Source of the DNA: Solirubrobacterales bacterium
GTDB taxonomy: Bacteria; Actinomycetota; Thermoleophilia; Solirubrobacterales; Solirubrobacteraceae
Direction of reading: 5' to 3'
Assembly: GCA_003244205.1 (NCBI GenBank)
Contig: QHBW01000036.1
Location: 1-62,449, forward strand
Length of the DNA: 62,449 nucleotides
Each line of letters starts with the position of its first letter. The first letter of the stretch is position 1. The notes beneath the pieces were generated by a model that had not been told where the DNA came from, did no database searches, and saw only the letters and a list, made by a program, of their open reading frames with translations. Below are positions 1 through 8,240 of this stretch, piece after piece. A program made the position numbers and the translations under genes.

Positions 1-605
1 ATCCGCTCGATCTCGGTCTCGCGACCGACGACGGGATCGAGCTTGCCGTCAGCTGCGAGCTTGGTCAGGTTGCGCCCGAACTGATCGAGCAGCTTGGAGG
101 ACTTCTTGCCTTCGCCCTGTCCGCCGGGCACGGCCGCGGCCGAGCCGCCGGCTCCCTGGCGACGGCCTCCGGGGCCCGACAGCATGCGGATGACCTCGTT
201 GCGGATCTTTTCGGAGTCGGCGTCGAAGTCGAGCAGGATGCGCGCGGCGACGCCCTCGTTCTCGCGCACCAGCCCGAGCAGGATGTGCTCGGTGCCGATG
301 TAGTTGTGCCCCAGGCTGAGCGCCTCGCGCAGCGCCAGCTCGAGCACCTTCTTGGCGCGCGGCGTGAACGGGATCTGGCCGGAGGTGACCTCCTCGCCCG
401 AGCCGACGATGCGGACGACCTGGGCGCGGACGCGCTCGACGGTGATATCGAGGGACTCGAGCACGCGTGCGGCGAGGCCCTCCTCCTCGCGCAGCAGCCC
501 GAGCAGGACGTGCTCCGTGCCGATGTAGTTGTGCTTGAGGGTGCGAGCTTCCTCTTGGGCGAGGACGACCACCTGGCGCGCTCGTTCGGTGAATCGCTCG
601 AACAT
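1..605 (-). CDS. clpC: ClpC, ATP-dependent Clp protease ATPase subunit (N-terminal part, runs off the left edge)
   Basis: AAA+ unfoldase that feeds substrates to ClpP in the cytosol. Only about the first 201 residues are in the window. They hold two Clp_N repeats, each with the [13 protein letters not shown] signature (near residues 25-37 and 100-112), a Gly/Ala/Gln-rich linker, then [30 protein letters not shown]-like sequence (quoted in part: [18 protein letters not shown]) that leads into the first ATPase domain. The start is the ATG at 605, preceded by a purine-rich GGAAGGAAG ribosome site. It lies downstream of lysS on the same strand but 327 bp away, so it probably has its own promoter. 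The family call is very secure; the ATPase domains cannot be inspected. Confidence 0.96.
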   Translation of the reverse strand, partial: [201 protein letters not shown]

Positions 606-932
606 CGTCGCTGCTTCCTTCCACTGGTCGGCCCCGGATCGGGACCTTGTAGCTCTCGGTGGTCTGGTTGGCTGTTCTACAAGACGGTTGTGCTGCGCTC
701 ATGCCTTCCCGGCGGTCCCGAGCTCATGCCCGCCCACGGGGACGGCGACGTTCCCGAGTCCTCAAGGCATCGGCCGCCGCGGCGGAGAGCATGAGCATCG
801 GGGTGGTCGTGAGCATGGCTCAGTCTACCAACGGCCGCCGTCGGCCCGAGCCGCGTGGGCTGGCGCCAACGCCGCGTGTTGCGCACTTCGCCGCCCGCAG
901 CGCCGCCCGCGCGGGGCCCCTCGTGAGGGGAT
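606..932. other. Intergenic region between lysS and clpC
   Basis: This 327-bp stretch separates lysS (upstream on the minus strand) from clpC. I see no convincing gene. It must contain the clpC promoter and leader, but no clear sigma-70 boxes or HAIR/CIRCE-type stress operator could be recognised by eye. A 30-codon minus-strand frame beginning near 817 is possible but has no supporting feature. Confidence 0.5.
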
Positions 933-2432
933 CTACTTGTCGCGCATCGCGGGGAACAGCACGACCTCGCGGATCGAGCGCTGGCCCGTGAGGATCATCA
1001 CGAGCCGGTCGATCCCGAGGCCCAGCCCCCCGGTGGGGGGCATCCCGTGCTCGAGCGCCTGCAGGAAGGACTCGTCGTAGGGCTGGGCCGCATCGTCGCC
1101 GGCGGCGGCCTGGGCACGCTGGGCATCGAAGCGGGCGCGCTGCTCATCGGGGTCGTTGAGCTCGGTGAAGGCGTTGGCGATCTCGATCCCGTTGCAGAAG
1201 GCCTCGAAGCGTTCCACGAGCCCCGGCTGGGAGCGATGAGCCTTGGCAAAGGGCGAGAGCTCGACGGGGTAATCGAACAGCAGCGTAGGCTCGATCAGGG
1301 TGGGCTCGACGTGCTTTGAGATCAGCTCGTCGACAAGCTGCGCCCACGTGTCGCCGTCGAGGGCCTGGAGTCCACGCTCGCGCATCGCGTGCGCCAGGCG
1401 GCCGGCGTCGCGGCCGTCGTCGGCAAGGATGTCGACCCCGGTGCGTGCCTGGATCGCCTCGCGCAGGGTTTCGCGCTGCCACGGCGGCGCGAAGGAGATC
1501 TCCGGCGTGCCAGACCCCACCGGGGCGCCGAGCTCCTGGCTGACGAAGGCGAGCATCTGCTCGAGGCGTGCGGCGATGTCGTGATAGTCGGCGTAGGCCT
1601 CGTAGAACTCGAGCACCGTGAACTCGGGGTTGTGCTTGGGCGAGAGCCCCTCGTTGCGGAAGTCCTTGCCCAGCTCGTAGACCCGCTCGAGGCCGCCGAC
1701 GATGCAGCGCTTGAGGTAGAGCTCGGTGGCGATGCGCAGGTAGAAGGTTCGATCCAGCGCGTTGTAGTGGGTCGTGAACGGGCGCGCCGCGGCACCGCCG
1801 TAGAGCGGTTGCAGCACGGGCGTCTCCACCTCGATGAAGCGGTGGTCGTCGAGGAACCGGCGAACCGCCGCGATCGTCCTGGCGCGCGTGGCGAAGCGCT
1901 CGCGTACGGCCGGGTCGGCGATCAGGTCCAGCTCGCGGTAGCGCAGGCGGGTCTCGACGTCGGCCAGGCCGCTGTGCTTGTCGGGGGGCGGGCGCAACGA
2001 CTTGGCGAGCACGGTGGCGGCTTCGACGAGCAGCGACAGCTCGCCACGTCTAGTGGCGAAGACGGTCCCCTCAACCCCGAGCAGATCGCCGAGATCGAGC
2101 GAGGTGATGAGCGCGAAGTCCTGATCACCGAGGACGTCCGTGCGCGCCTGCAACTGCAGGCGCCCGCTGCGATCCACGAGGTCCAGGAACGCGCTCGCTC
2201 CATGCCCGCGACGAGCGGCGAGGCGACCCGCGAGCCGAAAGCGCACCTCGGTTTCGCTGCCGGGCGCCAGCCCCGAGAACTGCTCGCGCACGTCGGCGAT
2301 CTGCCTAACCCCCTCGAAGCAGTGAGGGAACGGCTCGATGCCCTGTTCGCGCAGCGACTCGAGCTTGCGCCGTCGAGCCTGCAGGAGCTGGTTCTCCCGC
2401 GGACCCTCCTGCCCTTCGGAGTCCTCGCCCAC
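933..2432 (-). CDS. lysS: Lysyl-tRNA synthetase, class II
   Basis: Charges tRNA-Lys with lysine, using ATP, in the cytosol. The 499-residue length is normal. The N-terminal OB-fold anticodon-binding domain covers about residues 60-170. The class II catalytic core follows, with motif 2 (FRNEGLSPKHNPEFTVLEF, about residues 260-278) and motif 3 (GLGLGIDRLVMILTG, near residues 472-486) both intact. The gene starts 13 bp after the greA stop, so the two are almost certainly co-transcribed, an arrangement known from other actinobacteria. A long run of charged residues before the OB fold is ordinary for the family. Confidence 0.98.
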   Translation of the reverse strand: MGEDSEGQEGPRENQLLQARRRKLESLREQGIEPFPHCFEGVRQIADVREQFSGLAPGSETEVRFRLAGRLAARRGHGASAFLDLVDRSGRLQLQARTDVLGDQDFALITSLDLGDLLGVEGTVFATRRGELSLLVEAATVLAKSLRPPPDKHSGLADVETRLRYRELDLIADPAVRERFATRARTIAAVRRFLDDHRFIEVETPVLQPLYGGAAARPFTTHYNALDRTFYLRIATELYLKRCIVGGLERVYELGKDFRNEGLSPKHNPEFTVLEFYEAYADYHDIAARLEQMLAFVSQELGAPVGSGTPEISFAPPWQRETLREAIQARTGVDILADDGRDAGRLAHAMRERGLQALDGDTWAQLVDELISKHVEPTLIEPTLLFDYPVELSPFAKAHRSQPGLVERFEAFCNGIEIANAFTELNDPDEQRARFDAQRAQAAAGDDAAQPYDESFLQALEHGMPPTGGLGLGIDRLVMILTGQRSIREVVLFPAMRDK

Positions 2433-2445
2433 GCGCGCGCCGGCG

Positions 2446-2931
2446 CTATCCGACGCCGACGTCGATCTTGGTGATCTTGAGCTTGCGCGCGGGGCCGCGC
2501 GGCACCTGCACCTTGACGACGTCGTTGCGCTTGTGGCCGAGCAGCGCCTTGCCGACGGGCGACTCGTTGGAGAGCTTGCGCTCGGCGGGGTTCGCCTCGG
2601 CGGAGCCGACGATCGTGTACTTCTCAGACTTGGCGGTCTTCTCGTCCTTGACGTGGACGACGCAGCCCACGCGGACCATGTCGTTGGAGAGATCCGAGGA
2701 GTCGATCACCTGAGCGGAGCGCAACTGCTCCTCGAGCGCGGCAATCCTGGCCTCGAGCATCGCCTGCTCGTTCTTGGCGTCGTCGTACTCGGAGTTCTCG
2801 GCGATGTCGCCAAACTCCCTGGCCTCCTTGATGCGCTCGGCCACCTCGCGTCGGCGCGCGGTCGAAAGGTGTTCGAGCTCGTCCTTGAGACGGCTGAGCC
2901 CGTCGGGGGTGAGGATGACGTCCTTCTGCAT
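2446..2931 (-). CDS. greA: Transcription elongation factor GreA
   Basis: Rescues backtracked RNA polymerase by stimulating transcript cleavage. The protein is 161 residues. An N-terminal coiled coil (residues 1-75) carries the acidic tip in the stretch EFGDIAENSEYDDAKNEQ, including the paired Asp/Glu residues that enter the polymerase secondary channel. A C-terminal FKBP-like domain carries the conserved ESPVGKALLGHKRND segment. I chose the ATG at 2931 because it gives the exact family length; a longer in-frame extension upstream has no family sequence in it. lysS follows after 13 bp. Confidence 0.97.
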   Translation of the reverse strand: MQKDVILTPDGLSRLKDELEHLSTARRREVAERIKEAREFGDIAENSEYDDAKNEQAMLEARIAALEEQLRSAQVIDSSDLSNDMVRVGCVVHVKDEKTAKSEKYTIVGSAEANPAERKLSNESPVGKALLGHKRNDVVKVQVPRGPARKLKITKIDVGVG

Positions 2932-3091
2932 CGCGGTGTGTCCTCGTCGCGGTGGTCTATGGAGCGTGCGGCCGTGGCCGGCCCCTCGGCCCGCTTCCGG
3001 CGGTGTTGACGCGGTCGGACCCCGGCCTCGGGGCCGGACCCGTCCGGTTGGCCTGTGCACGCACCACCAGCCGGGCGTCAGAGGGCGCGCC

Positions 3092-3097
3092 AGTATA
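3092..3097 (-). promoter_or_regulatory. Possible -10 element of the greA-lysS promoter
   Basis: On the minus strand TATACT stands out from an extremely GC-rich 208-bp gap between dus and greA. It would start a transcript near 3085 with a leader of about 150 nt. No matching -35 box is visible 17 bp upstream, so this is only a suggestion. Confidence 0.3.
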
Positions 3098-3139
3098 GCG
3101 ACGGGTTCTCGCGGGTCCGCGCGGACGGCAGGTCCCACT

Positions 3140-4144
3140 TCAGGCCGCGAGCACGCTCCCCGGGGCCGGCGGTTTGGACCCGCGCAGATCGTCGAGCAGC
3201 GCGCGGGCGTCCCGGAGCGAGGCCGTCCGCTGGAGCACGTTGCGCACGGCCGCATCGGCGCCGAGGTGGCCCAGGTACCAGGGATAGAACTGGCGCAGGT
3301 AGCGCGCTGCACGCTCCTCCCCCAGGTGCTCTGCGGCACGCACCATGACCCAGTCGAGCTCGTCGAGAACCTGGTCGCGCGACGGCGGCAGAGACCCGGT
3401 GTCGAGCAGTTGCGCGAACAGCCAGGGATTGCCGAGCGCTCCCCGCGCCAGCATGACCGCCTCACAGCCGGTGTGCGCGAACACCCAGCGAATGTGCTCT
3501 GCGTCGCCGAGCCCTCCGGAGACGATCACCGGCGCGGGCAGCGACTGGACGAGCGCCGCGGCGAGATCGTAGTCGGGGTGTCCCGTGTGACCGACCGCCG
3601 CCGAGCGGGGATGAAAGCCAACGCCCGCGACGCCAGCCTCCTTCACCAGCCGGTGCGCCAGTGCGATCCCGTCTTGCTCGCCGGGGCGGCGCCCCGATCG
3701 CAGCTTGACGGTGACCGGGCAACGCCCACCCTCGACCGCCGCGCGTGCGACCGCGACAGCGCGGTCGTGGTCGGAGAGCAGCGCGGCGCCGGCGCCGGTC
3801 TTGAGCACCTTGGGAACCGGGCAGCCCATGTTGAGGTCGATCAGGTCGGCACCCGCGGCCGCCACCTGCGCCGCAGCGGAGCGCATCACGTCCGGATCTG
3901 ATCCGAACAGCTGGATGGAGACGGGATGCTCCTCGGGATGGATCCGCAGCAGCTCGCGCAGCGTGCGCGGGTTGCGGTAGTGCACGGCGTGGCTGGAGAC
4001 CATCTCCGAGACCGCTAGGCCTGCGCCGTAGCGACGCGCCTGAAGGCGTACGAACCAGTTGCCGATACCCGCCAGCGGCGCGAGCAGAACACGGTTGGCC
4101 AGGTGCACGTCACCGAGCGTCCAGGGATCGCCGAGCGAGCGCAT
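3140..4144 (-). CDS. dus: tRNA-dihydrouridine synthase, DusB-like
   Basis: FMN-dependent reductase that makes dihydrouridine in tRNA D-loops. The 334-residue protein begins with the FMN-binding strand LLAPLAGIGNWFVR, then SEMVSSHAVHY, the substrate-loop motif DLNMGCPVPKV with the catalytic Cys (near residue 104), and the phosphate-binding GGLGDAEH and LARGALGNPWLF segments. The C-terminal helical tRNA-binding domain is present. The start is the ATG at 4144. It follows coaX by 39 bp on the same strand and probably shares its transcript. The DusA/B/C subtype cannot be settled by eye; DusB is the usual actinobacterial form. Confidence 0.93.
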   Translation of the reverse strand: MRSLGDPWTLGDVHLANRVLLAPLAGIGNWFVRLQARRYGAGLAVSEMVSSHAVHYRNPRTLRELLRIHPEEHPVSIQLFGSDPDVMRSAAAQVAAAGADLIDLNMGCPVPKVLKTGAGAALLSDHDRAVAVARAAVEGGRCPVTVKLRSGRRPGEQDGIALAHRLVKEAGVAGVGFHPRSAAVGHTGHPDYDLAAALVQSLPAPVIVSGGLGDAEHIRWVFAHTGCEAVMLARGALGNPWLFAQLLDTGSLPPSRDQVLDELDWVMVRAAEHLGEERAARYLRQFYPWYLGHLGADAAVRNVLQRTASLRDARALLDDLRGSKPPAPGSVLAA

Positions 4145-4183
4145 GCGACGATCATAGGAGCCACCACCGGGAACGTCAGCGGT

Positions 4184-4954
4184 TTACTCCCCCTGGTTGC
4201 GCTCCCAGATCAGGCGCAGGCCGGTGAGCGTGAGCAGGTCGTCGACCGTGTCGATCGTCTCGCAGAAGGGCACGATGTGGGCGGCCAGCCCCCCGGTCGC
4301 CAGCGCCTTGGTGTCCTCGCCCAGGACCCCTCGCAAGCGCGTCACGATGCCGTCGACTTGGGCGGCAAACCCGAATACGACGCCCGAACGGATCGCGTCG
4401 ACAGTGGACTTGCCGATCAGCGTTCGGGGCTCGATCAGCTCCACCCGGGGCAGTTTTGCCGCGCGCTCAGACAGCGCCTGCAGCGAGATCTCCACACCGG
4501 GGGAGATGATGCCGCCGAGGTACTCGCCGTCGGCTGAGATAGCGTCGTAGGTGATCGCCGTGCCGAAGTCCACGACGATGCAGTTGCCGGGGATCTGGGC
4601 GTGCGCGGCCACCGCGTTTACGAGGCGGTCGGCTCCGATCTCCCGTGGGTTGTCGAAGCGGATCACCATCCCGATCTTGAGGCCGGGGCCGACCTCGAGC
4701 ATGCGGTGACTGAGATAGCGCTCGGCAGTCTGCGGCCATTCGGTGCCGAGCTGCGGGACCGTCGAGGAGACGATCGAGCCGTCGAGGTCCTCGAAGCCGA
4801 GGCCCCGAAGGTCGAGCAGAGCGCGCAGCGCGGCCCCCAGCTCGTCGGCTGTCGAGTCGCGCACCGTGGAGAAGCGCCAGTGTTCGACGAGCGTCTCGTC
4901 GCGGAACGCGCCGAGGTGCGTCTGGGTGTTACCGACGTCTACGGCGAGCAGCAT
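4184..4954 (-). CDS. coaX: Type III pantothenate kinase
   Basis: Phosphorylates pantothenate in the first step of coenzyme A synthesis; type III enzymes are CoA-insensitive and need a monovalent cation. The 256 residues match the family. The ASKHA-fold phosphate-1 motif is MLLAVDVGNTQTHLG at the N-terminus. The pantothenate-binding loop lies at PREIGADRLVNAVAAH, the catalytic Asp and phosphate-2 motif at CIVVDFGTAITYD, and GGIISPGVEIS and LATGGLAAH follow. The start ATG at 4954 opens directly on the conserved core. No pantothenate synthesis genes are next to it in the window. Confidence 0.96.
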   Translation of the reverse strand: MLLAVDVGNTQTHLGAFRDETLVEHWRFSTVRDSTADELGAALRALLDLRGLGFEDLDGSIVSSTVPQLGTEWPQTAERYLSHRMLEVGPGLKIGMVIRFDNPREIGADRLVNAVAAHAQIPGNCIVVDFGTAITYDAISADGEYLGGIISPGVEISLQALSERAAKLPRVELIEPRTLIGKSTVDAIRSGVVFGFAAQVDGIVTRLRGVLGEDTKALATGGLAAHIVPFCETIDTVDDLLTLTGLRLIWERNQGE

Positions 4955-5023
4955 GCACGCGATTATCCTCCCGGCACCTAGGGCGCGCTCAGGGTCCAGC
5001 GTCGCCGCGAACGCGGCGGCGGC

Positions 5024-5503
5024 TCAAGCGACGCAGCCGAGCGCGCCGATCCGGCGCCATGCGGCGTTGGCTTGGCGCGTAACCCGCGCGTTGTGCTGCT
5101 CGAAGCTGAGCAGCGCGGGCTGGGGATTGGCGCCGGCTGCGATCTCGGCAGCCAGGCGGTCCACCAGCGCGCGCCCGCGGCGCACGTAGACGAGGGCACG
5201 ACGGACGAGCCCGCTCAGCTCCGACGGCGGGACGCGCTGCTCGAGCGCTGCGGCATGGGAGTCGACGATCCTGCGTAGCCCAACGCTGCGCGGGCCTGCC
5301 TGAGCGAGCGTCGTGAGCGGAGGCAGGGCACGCACCTGGGCCGCCTCGTCGCTGCACACTTGATCGACGCTGTAGTTGTACTGCGCGGGGGTCTCGCCAC
5401 CGCCGCTGCCACAGCCGGCGACCAACATCACGACCGTGATCGACACTACCAGCGCGAAGCGATGGACGGACCCAAACCAAGACACAGGAACGCGGCGCAT
5501 CAC
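5024..5503 (-). CDS. Predicted lipoprotein of unknown function
   Basis: The 159-residue product has a basic N-terminus, a hydrophobic stretch (FALVVSITVVMLVAGC) and a lipobox VAGC with the acylated Cys near residue 31, followed by a Gly/Ser linker. It should therefore be exported and lipid-anchored on the outer face of the membrane. The mature part is mainly helical with conserved-looking Cys residues near residues 50 and 157. I recognise no family. The ATG at 5503 (MMRR) is one of two adjacent Met codons. It stands alone between folK and coaX, with noncoding DNA upstream. Confidence 0.7.
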   Translation of the reverse strand: MMRRVPVSWFGSVHRFALVVSITVVMLVAGCGSGGGETPAQYNYSVDQVCSDEAAQVRALPPLTTLAQAGPRSVGLRRIVDSHAAALEQRVPPSELSGLVRRALVYVRRGRALVDRLAAEIAAGANPQPALLSFEQHNARVTRQANAAWRRIGALGCVA

Positions 5504-5901
5504 GAGGGCAGCGGCGTCAGCTTAGAGGTCGCCGCGAACCCCCCCGTGCCCGTTGGCGACGCGGCGAGGCTGCGGTGTGCACTGGTCGTTGGGGTCACTT
5601 GTGAGTATCCGGTTGGCTCAGGCGGGCGGCGGCTGGCTGGATTCACAGCGATCAACGCCTGCCCTGGTGGCGGGGCGCTGCGGCGGGCCGGCTGCACAAC
5701 TTCACACTCGACCCTTCCAATTGGACGAGTGGGCTGCAATGCATCGCATCCGGGCACAAAAGCCCACCCGTTGCTCTAAACGCGACGAGTGGGCACTCAT
5801 GCATGCCCCCGTCCAACCCCAACCTGACCGAACCGGATACTCACGAGGGTCACTATTTCGACCAAACGTCAACTCCCGGCATCCTTGGTCGTTCCGGGCC
5901 C
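5504..5901. other. Noncoding interval between folK and the lipoprotein gene
   Basis: About 400 bp without a convincing gene and visibly less GC-rich than its surroundings in the centre. It holds a 14-bp inverted repeat (5601-5614 and 5831-5844) and, between the arms, two similar blocks with GACGAGTGGGC (5724-5734 and about 5783-5793), each followed by a GCAT-containing stretch. The first block can pair with AGCCCAC about 20 nt downstream to form a stem. It could be a structured RNA, a degenerate mobile element, or just the lipoprotein promoter region. Confidence 0.5.
5601..5844. repeat. 14-bp inverted repeat enclosing a 216-bp noncoding segment
   Basis: GTGAGTATCCGGTT at 5601-5614 is perfectly complementary to AACCGGATACTCAC at 5831-5844. 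The short word GGGTCACT occurs in direct orientation next to both arms (5592-5599 and about 5847-5854), which is how a target duplication or a MITE-like remnant could look, though the spacing to the arms differs on the two sides. Confidence 0.6.
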
Positions 5902-6423
5902 TCACGACGGCGGCGTCAACGGCGGGCTGTGGACCCGGACAGCCTGACCGGGGGCCAGCGACGCCAGCGCGTCGGCCAGCCGCAGGCCGTTGGGCAGCGC
6001 TAGCTCAGGATCTAGCTCCAGCAGCGGGACGAGCACGAAGCGGCGGCTGGACACCTGCTCGTGCGGGAGCCGCAGGCGCTCGCAACGCAGCGTCAACTCG
6101 TCCAGCAGCAGGAGGTCGAGATCGATCGGTCGCGGACCGTGGCGAGGGCCGCCCACGCTGCGGCCCAACTCTGCTTCGACGCGCTTGCAGGCTGCGAGCA
6201 GGCCCAGCGGATCGTGCGCGGTGCGGATCCGCAGGCAGGCGTTGAGAAAGTCGGGCTGCTCGAGCACCTCGCCAACGGGCTCGGTCTCATAGACGGAGGA
6301 GCTGGCAAGGACCTCGACGCCGTGGCGCGGGAGCGCCCCCGTCGCGGATGCAAGCATCGCCCGGCGATCGCCGACGTTGGATCCCAGCCCGAGGTAGCCG
6401 ATCCGCGCGGCAGCGGCGGCCAC
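5902..6423 (-). CDS. folK: 2-amino-4-hydroxy-6-hydroxymethyldihydropteridine pyrophosphokinase
   Basis: Transfers pyrophosphate from ATP to the hydroxymethyl-dihydropterin, the step before FolP in folate synthesis. The 173 residues contain the family signatures: YLGLGSNVGDRRAML at residues 10-24, SSVYETEPVG, QPDFLNACLRI, and the diagnostic GPRHGPRPIDLDLLLLD (near residues 91-107), then LPHEQVSSRRFVLVPLLEL. The stop is followed by noncoding DNA. A TetR gene ends one base upstream of the start codon, so folK is separated from folB/folP by the TetR and metallo-hydrolase genes but is read in the same direction. Confidence 0.96.
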   Translation of the reverse strand: MAAAAARIGYLGLGSNVGDRRAMLASATGALPRHGVEVLASSSVYETEPVGEVLEQPDFLNACLRIRTAHDPLGLLAACKRVEAELGRSVGGPRHGPRPIDLDLLLLDELTLRCERLRLPHEQVSSRRFVLVPLLELDPELALPNGLRLADALASLAPGQAVRVHSPPLTPPS

Positions 6424-7041
6424 TCAGCAGGGGAAGCCGCTGGGGCCGAGCAGGTCGCGGGCCCATGCGGCGTCGCTCGCGATCGCCGGAAGGTCGAGCG
6501 CGGTGGCGACGTTGATCAGCATGCCGCTGGCGAAGAATTGGCGGACCTCCTCCTGTGAGGCGCCCGAGCGCTCCTTCACAAAACGCACCAGGCCCCCGAA
6601 ATTCTCGCGCACCGTCGCGCGAATCTCGGGATCTCCGCAGGCTGCGTACATCTGCATCTGACCGAGCAGCAGGTGGCGATCGCTGGTCATCAGGTCGACG
6701 TACGCCCGCCCCATCCCCTCCAGCGGCGTCTCCCACGCTGGGGCTTCGGCGCCGCGCTCGAACGCCTCGCGGGTCCTAGCGATGCAGCGGTCGCAGACCG
6801 CGAGGAAGAGCTCTCGCTTGGTGCCGAAGAGACGGAAGAGATAGGGCTGGGAAATCCCCGCCTCGGCGGCGATCGCTTCTGTCGACGTGCCGTTCAGTCC
6901 GCCCTCGGCGAATGCCCGCTGGGCGATCGTGACGATCTCCTTGCGCCGCACGTCGGCGCTCTTGCGCGTCCCCTGGGTCTGCGTGCTGGTCTGCTCGGCG
7001 ATGTTCGTAACGTTGGCCACGCGATAAAAGTTAGCACTCAC
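6424..7041 (-). CDS. TetR/AcrR family transcriptional regulator
   Basis: DNA-binding repressor of unknown ligand. The 205 residues have a classic N-terminal helix-turn-helix (about residues 33-80): RKEIVTIAQRAFAEGGLNG, then IAAEAGISQPYLFRLFGTK. The C-terminal domain is helical and ligand-binding-like (YVDLMTSDRHLLLGQMQMYA). The GTG at 7041 gives an unusual N-terminal tail; an internal GTG about 7 codons later is an alternative. The 3' end abuts folK with no gap, so the regulator and folK are transcriptionally linked although there is no obvious functional reason. No palindromic operator is clear in the 55 bp upstream. Confidence 0.88.
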   Translation of the reverse strand: MSANFYRVANVTNIAEQTSTQTQGTRKSADVRRKEIVTIAQRAFAEGGLNGTSTEAIAAEAGISQPYLFRLFGTKRELFLAVCDRCIARTREAFERGAEAPAWETPLEGMGRAYVDLMTSDRHLLLGQMQMYAACGDPEIRATVRENFGGLVRFVKERSGASQEEVRQFFASGMLINVATALDLPAIASDAAWARDLLGPSGFPC

Positions 7042-7096
7042 TCACAAGACATACAAGGTGGGTCGCCGCGCCGCGCGAATCATCGTCGCGCCCAGA

Positions 7097-7855
7097 TCAC
7101 CCATGCACGGCCGCCCGCGCCAGCCGCACGGCTTGCGCGCTGCCCTCGGTCCAGGGATCGCCATGCCCTGGCGCGAGGATTCGCGCCGGCGCCTGCTCGA
7201 TCACATCCAGCGAGCGTCGCGCCGCCTCCGAGCTCCACGTCGCCGCGCGCGCGATCAGCCGCGGCCCGCACGCGCCGGTGTATGGGTCATACGTAACAAG
7301 CGCGTCGCCGGCGATCAGGACGTCGTGGCCACCGAGCAGCACCGAGCAGTGCCCGCGGGTGTGGCCGGGCGTGTGCAGGAGCGTCGGCGCGCCCGGCAGC
7401 TGGTCGAGCTGCGCGCCGTCCGCCAGCGGCGTCCAACGCTCGATCTTTGTCGGTCGAGCCGCCCCGCCGAGGAGCATCTGGACGAGCGCGCGATTGGCCG
7501 AGCGGTTGAGCGCGTACGCGAGAATCAAGCGCTCGCCCTCGACGCCGCGCAACGGGTGGCGCAGGAGCCGATCCTCGAGCGGGTGAACGAAGACCTCCGC
7601 GCCGAGCTGCTCCTGGGCGCGGCGGGCAACACCAGTGTGGTCCGCGTGTCCGTGCGTCAGCACCACCGCCCGAACATCGGCGGGCGAGCGCCCGAGGAAC
7701 GCCAACGCGTCGGTCAGCAGACCCCAGTGACGCGGGAGCCCACCATCGACCAGCAGCACGCCGCGATCGTCGGCGACGAGATACCAGTTGACGAGCCCGT
7801 CGGTGGCCCTGACGACCCCGTCGACGACCAGCTCGATCAGCATGCCCGAGCTCAT
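7097..7855 (-). CDS. Metallo-beta-lactamase-fold hydrolase
   Basis: Zinc-dependent hydrolase of unknown substrate. Metal-binding motifs are complete: LTHGHADHTG (HxHxDH), HTPGHTRG, an Asp in IAGDALVTYDP and a last His in LAPGHGDPW. I favour the ATG at 7855 because it forms an ATGA overlap with the folB stop, implying translational coupling; another ATG at 7870 is in frame. From 7855 the protein has 252 residues, typical of the glyoxalase II-like / quorum-quenching-like branch. Placement between folB and TetR gives no firm clue to the substrate. Confidence 0.88.
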   Translation of the reverse strand: MSSGMLIELVVDGVVRATDGLVNWYLVADDRGVLLVDGGLPRHWGLLTDALAFLGRSPADVRAVVLTHGHADHTGVARRAQEQLGAEVFVHPLEDRLLRHPLRGVEGERLILAYALNRSANRALVQMLLGGAARPTKIERWTPLADGAQLDQLPGAPTLLHTPGHTRGHCSVLLGGHDVLIAGDALVTYDPYTGACGPRLIARAATWSSEAARRSLDVIEQAPARILAPGHGDPWTEGSAQAVRLARAAVHG

Positions 7856-8208
7856 GTCGGCTCCCGCCACAGCTCCACGGAGACCTCATCGACGGCGAGC
7901 GGCAGCGGCGGCTCGGGCTTGGCCGCCTTGACGGAGACCGATTCGGCGCCGAAGTCCGCGAGCAGGCGGTCGGCGACGGCCGCGCAGAGACGCTCGAGCG
8001 TCCGATACGAGCGGGCCTGGGCGACGAGCGAGACCGCTTCGCAGACGGCGGCGTAGTCGACCGTGTCCTGCACGCGATCGGTGATCGTCGCGTCGCACTC
8101 ACCGACGTCCATGCGGATGTCGAGCACGAGCCGCTGGCCGACCTCCTGCTCGGCGTCAGTCACGCCATGGTGCGTGTAGAGCGAGAGCCCCACGATCTCG
8201 ATCGTCAC
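7852..8208 (-). CDS. folB: Dihydroneopterin aldolase
   Basis: Cleaves dihydroneopterin to the FolK substrate. The 118-residue protein from the GTG at 8208 has the family opening IEIVGLSLYTHHGVTDAEQE, with the catalytic Glu/His region, then YAAVCEAVSLV, TLERLCAAVADRLL (conserved substrate-binding Glu) and a terminal KPEPPLPLAVDEVSVELWR segment. The length equals the normal enzyme. The sequence upstream of 8208 in frame overlaps folP and is low in family character, so the internal GTG is the best start even though its ribosome site is weak. The downstream metallo-hydrolase overlaps it by 4 bp. Confidence 0.93.
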   Translation of the reverse strand: MTIEIVGLSLYTHHGVTDAEQEVGQRLVLDIRMDVGECDATITDRVQDTVDYAAVCEAVSLVAQARSYRTLERLCAAVADRLLADFGAESVSVKAAKPEPPLPLAVDEVSVELWREPT

Positions 8209-8240
8209 CCCGATCTCGGCCGCGCCGGCCTCGTCATCGC

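Noticed and set aside
1389-2474. Plus-strand frame over lysS
   Set aside because: Shadow of the lysyl-tRNA synthetase; no supporting motif.
7021-7060. Possible TetR operator in front of the regulator at 6424-7041 (word TTAGCACTCACTCAC)
   Set aside because: No symmetric partner could be found, so it is not counted as an operator.
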